This document shows, piece by piece, positions 5,845 through 6,626 of a DNA stretch of 6,626 nt. Where the stretch lies: assembly GCA_021788515.1 (NCBI GenBank), contig JAJYKN010000078.1, positions 1 to 6,626 on the forward strand. The letters run 5' to 3'. Made by a program: the position numbers and the translations under genes. The notes beneath the pieces were generated by a model that saw nothing but the letters and a program-made list of their open reading frames with translations, did no database searches and was not told where the DNA came from. Position 1 is the first letter of the stretch; every line of letters begins with the position of its first letter. Origin of the DNA: Nitrospirota bacterium (GTDB lineage: Bacteria; Nitrospirota; UBA9217).

Positions 5845-5985
5845 TTGCATGCGACACGACGCCTCCAACTGTTCGGAGCGCTGAACGGCCTCATGCTCAT
5901 CCTGATCGGCAGTCTTATCTGGAGAAAGAAAAGGGATTTCCTGAAGAAATACAAAGAAGAGGTTGGATCCCAAAAACTTCAGTGA
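5845..5985 (+). CDS. Possible small membrane protein or gene remnant (46 aa from TTG)
   Basis: Frame 5845-5985 encodes a one-helix protein. A hydrophobic core (LFGALNGLMLILIGSLIW, from codon 9) is followed by a strongly basic tail (RKKRDFLKKYKEE), the layout of a single-pass inner-membrane protein with a cytoplasmic C-terminus. No ATG heads the frame. The options are TTG 5845, just after an in-frame TGA, or the internal ATG 5893, which would cut the helix. Neither has a well-placed Shine-Dalgarno. A weak TTGCCG-N16-GATAAT (5790-5817) overlapping the end of the permease gene could be its promoter. It begins 44 nt after the permease stop and could be an accessory subunit. Equally, it may be the tail of a longer gene that has lost its 5' end. 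The membrane-helix-plus-basic-tail pattern is the only support. Confidence 0.4.
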   Translation: MHATRRLQLFGALNGLMLILIGSLIWRKKRDFLKKYKEEVGSQKLQ

Positions 5986-6256
5986 TATACATCTATTTCA
6001 AACTTAAAAGATCCTGTCGCCGCCATAGACGCGAGTATGCCTACTTACCAAGCAGATCCCCTGGCAGACGGCAGCGAGTATACACCAAAAGGAGTTTGGA
6101 TTCAAGATCAAAAAATGACGCCAAATTGACAGAGTTAGCCCTCCATTCCGAGTATTCTTTCTTGGAAGGAGAGGTCTGATCAGTATCTTTGCAACCCCGG
6201 CTGAGGCGTAACTGGATCAAATATCTGATCGCTCTTCCTGGGTTGTTAATTTGAAG
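5986..6256. other. AT-richer intergenic stretch with no convincing gene
   Basis: Two frames are open here (one overlapping the small membrane ORF), but neither has a ribosome-binding site or a recognisable motif. One is rich in Arg and Ser, as expected of a non-coding frame. A modest imperfect hairpin can form between CTCCATTCC (6141-6149) and GGAAGGAG (6165-6172), but no T-run follows, so it is not a standard terminator. TTGACA at 6126-6131 has no properly spaced -10. Confidence 0.5.
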
Positions 6257-6285
6257 TTGCCAATAACCGAAGTCTCACGTATAAT
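6257..6285 (+). promoter_or_regulatory. Strong sigma-70 promoter of the selC gene
   Basis: TTGCCA (6257-6262) and a perfect TATAAT (6280-6285) are separated by the optimal 17 nt. Transcription would start near 6292, giving a 5' leader of about 56 nt that RNase P would remove at G6348. No protein-coding start with a ribosome-binding site lies between, so the tRNA is the expected product. Confidence 0.8.
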
Positions 6286-6347
6286 CAGAGCGTATACAAT
6301 GTGGCTGTTCGATTTTCCATCTATGCTTTTGGATTTTTTATTCTCAA

Positions 6348-6446
6348 GGGAGAGGTTACGGAGCTGGTGCCCGTCCCGGCCTTCAAAGCCGCTGTCACTG
6401 TGCGTGAGTACAGTGAGGTGAGTTCGATTCTCATGCTCTCCCGCCA
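6348..6446 (+). tRNA. selC: tRNA-Sec (anticodon UCA), 99 nt with encoded CCA
   Basis: This tRNA inserts selenocysteine at UGA codons that carry a SECIS element. It is charged with serine by SerRS, converted by SelA using SelD-made selenophosphate, and delivered by SelB. The anticodon loop CTTCAAA (6381-6387) holds TCA at 6383-6385. The D stem is long (six pairs, 6358-6364 with 6369-6374, one bulged A) with a four-base TGGT loop, a tRNA-Sec trait. The variable arm is a perfect 7-bp stem, TCACTGT (6395-6401) with ACAGTGA (6410-6416). The T arm is GTGAG-TTCGATT-CTCAT (6418-6434) and keeps the G-U outer pair seen in E. coli tRNA-Sec. The acceptor 6348-6354 pairs with 6436-6442, followed by discriminator G6443 and CCA. 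Pair 8 of the acceptor (G6355/G6435) and the outer anticodon pair (C6376/C6392) are mismatched. Length and layout match tRNA-Sec (E. coli 95 nt). A short T-run (6448-6452) follows directly. A suppressor tRNA is far less likely given the variable arm. Confidence 0.92.
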
Positions 6447-6491
6447 ATTTTTCAAGCACTTAACCCCTTGTAACCGGTACAGCAGACGTAA

Positions 6492-6511
6492 AGCGCCTTA
6501 GAGCGCCTTAG
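6492..6511. repeat. Tandem duplication of a 10-mer, AGCGCCTTAG
   Basis: Two exact head-to-tail copies of AGCGCCTTAG occupy 6492-6501 and 6502-6511, between the selC 3' end and the partial helix-turn-helix gene. A slippage event or a small binding-site pair would both fit; only two copies are present. Confidence 0.6.
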
Positions 6512-6534
6512 GGACGTTGGTTCTCAGAATGCTT

Positions 6535-6626
6535 TCAGCTTTTACCGGCAACCTCGCCTTCCCTCGTCAGCGCCCGATTGATGCTCGATGTGTTCACGCC
6601 GAGATGACGCGCAATCTCTGCGCCGG
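6535..6626 (-). CDS. C-terminal end of a helix-turn-helix protein (cut by window edge)
   Basis: Only the last 29 residues are in the window; the stop codon is at 6537-6535. The visible part is GAEIARHLGVNTSSINRALTREG (residues 1-23 of the visible part) plus a short tail. It has the classic helix-turn-helix spacing: E-I-A-x-x-L-G-V, a turn, S-S-I-N-R as recognition helix. A C-terminal helix-turn-helix of this type is found in REP-associated/IS200-like tyrosine transposases and in some DnaA-like or regulatory proteins. I lean towards the Y1-transposase type from the 'GAEIARxLGVxTSSxNR' look, but the catalytic part lies outside the window, so this is tentative. Its gene is convergent with selC, a gene that in enterobacteria often has mobile DNA next to it. 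Confidence 0.55.
   Translation of the reverse strand, partial: GAEIARHLGVNTSSINRALTREGEVAGKS

Noticed and set aside
5983..6129. Possible UGA readthrough (selenoprotein) joining the small membrane ORF to the 47 open codons after TGA 5983
   Set aside because: Tempting because selC lies nearby, but the bases just after the TGA are AT-rich and form no SECIS-like hairpin, and 47 open codons are not unusual by chance.
5841..6179. Plus-strand 112-residue open frame after the permease
   Set aside because: It overlaps the membrane-helix frame out of phase, is Arg/Ser-rich and has no ribosome-binding site.
6217..6501. Two open frames on opposite strands covering the selC gene (6217-6459 minus, 6301-6501 plus)
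   Set aside because: Both run through the full tRNA-Sec structure and have no family signature; the RNA gene explains the sequence.
1..6626. CRISPR array, insertion-sequence ends or long repeats
   Set aside because: No regularly spaced direct repeats or terminal inverted repeats were seen; the only tandem repeats are the 10-mer at 6492-6511 and the short acidic-codon repeat inside the sigma gene.

Overview
The window is a stretch of bacterial chromosome with about nine protein-coding genes (two cut by the window edges) and one RNA gene. Moderately GC-rich codon use, a group 1-type sigma factor, a TauE/SafE permease and a selenocysteine tRNA would fit an anaerobic or sulfur-active lineage such as Desulfobacterota or Nitrospirota. 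This is a weak inference; no gene here fixes the taxon.

Layout. (1) 1-793, minus strand: the N-terminal part of an FMN nitroreductase-family protein, preceded in the same direction by a 90-residue conserved-looking hypothetical protein. Both have good Shine-Dalgarno sequences and probably form one operon. (2) 794-1034: a divergent intergenic region with candidate promoters facing both ways and two perfect palindromes. (3) 1035-2647, plus strand: a two-kinase operon, with an aminoglycoside phosphotransferase/choline kinase-fold protein overlapping by 4 nt a P-loop kinase that resembles adenylylsulfate kinase but lacks its APS-binding signatures. (4) 2715-3161, plus strand: a 148-residue uncharacterised protein whose promoter sits so close to the ATG that the mRNA is predicted to be leaderless. 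(5) 3183-3218: a symmetrical bidirectional terminator between convergent genes. (6) 3254-4627, minus strand: an RpoD/SigA-type sigma factor with an acidic N-terminus and its own near-consensus promoter. (7) 4823-5800, plus strand, divergent from the sigma gene: a TauE/SafE permease with an unusual central cytoplasmic insert, also predicted leaderless. (8) 5845-5985: a doubtful small membrane ORF, followed by an AT-richer stretch with no convincing gene. (9) 6348-6446, plus strand: a tRNA-Sec gene (selC) with UCA anticodon, long variable arm, encoded CCA and a strong promoter at 6257-6285. (10) 6535-6626, minus strand: the C-terminal end of a helix-turn-helix protein cut by the window edge.

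The genes do not form one pathway. The two kinases are the clearest functional unit, and the selC gene shows that the organism very probably decodes UGA as selenocysteine. The points most worth following up are the selC gene with its non-canonical pairs, the split two-kinase module, and the two promoter-to-ATG junctions that predict leaderless transcripts.
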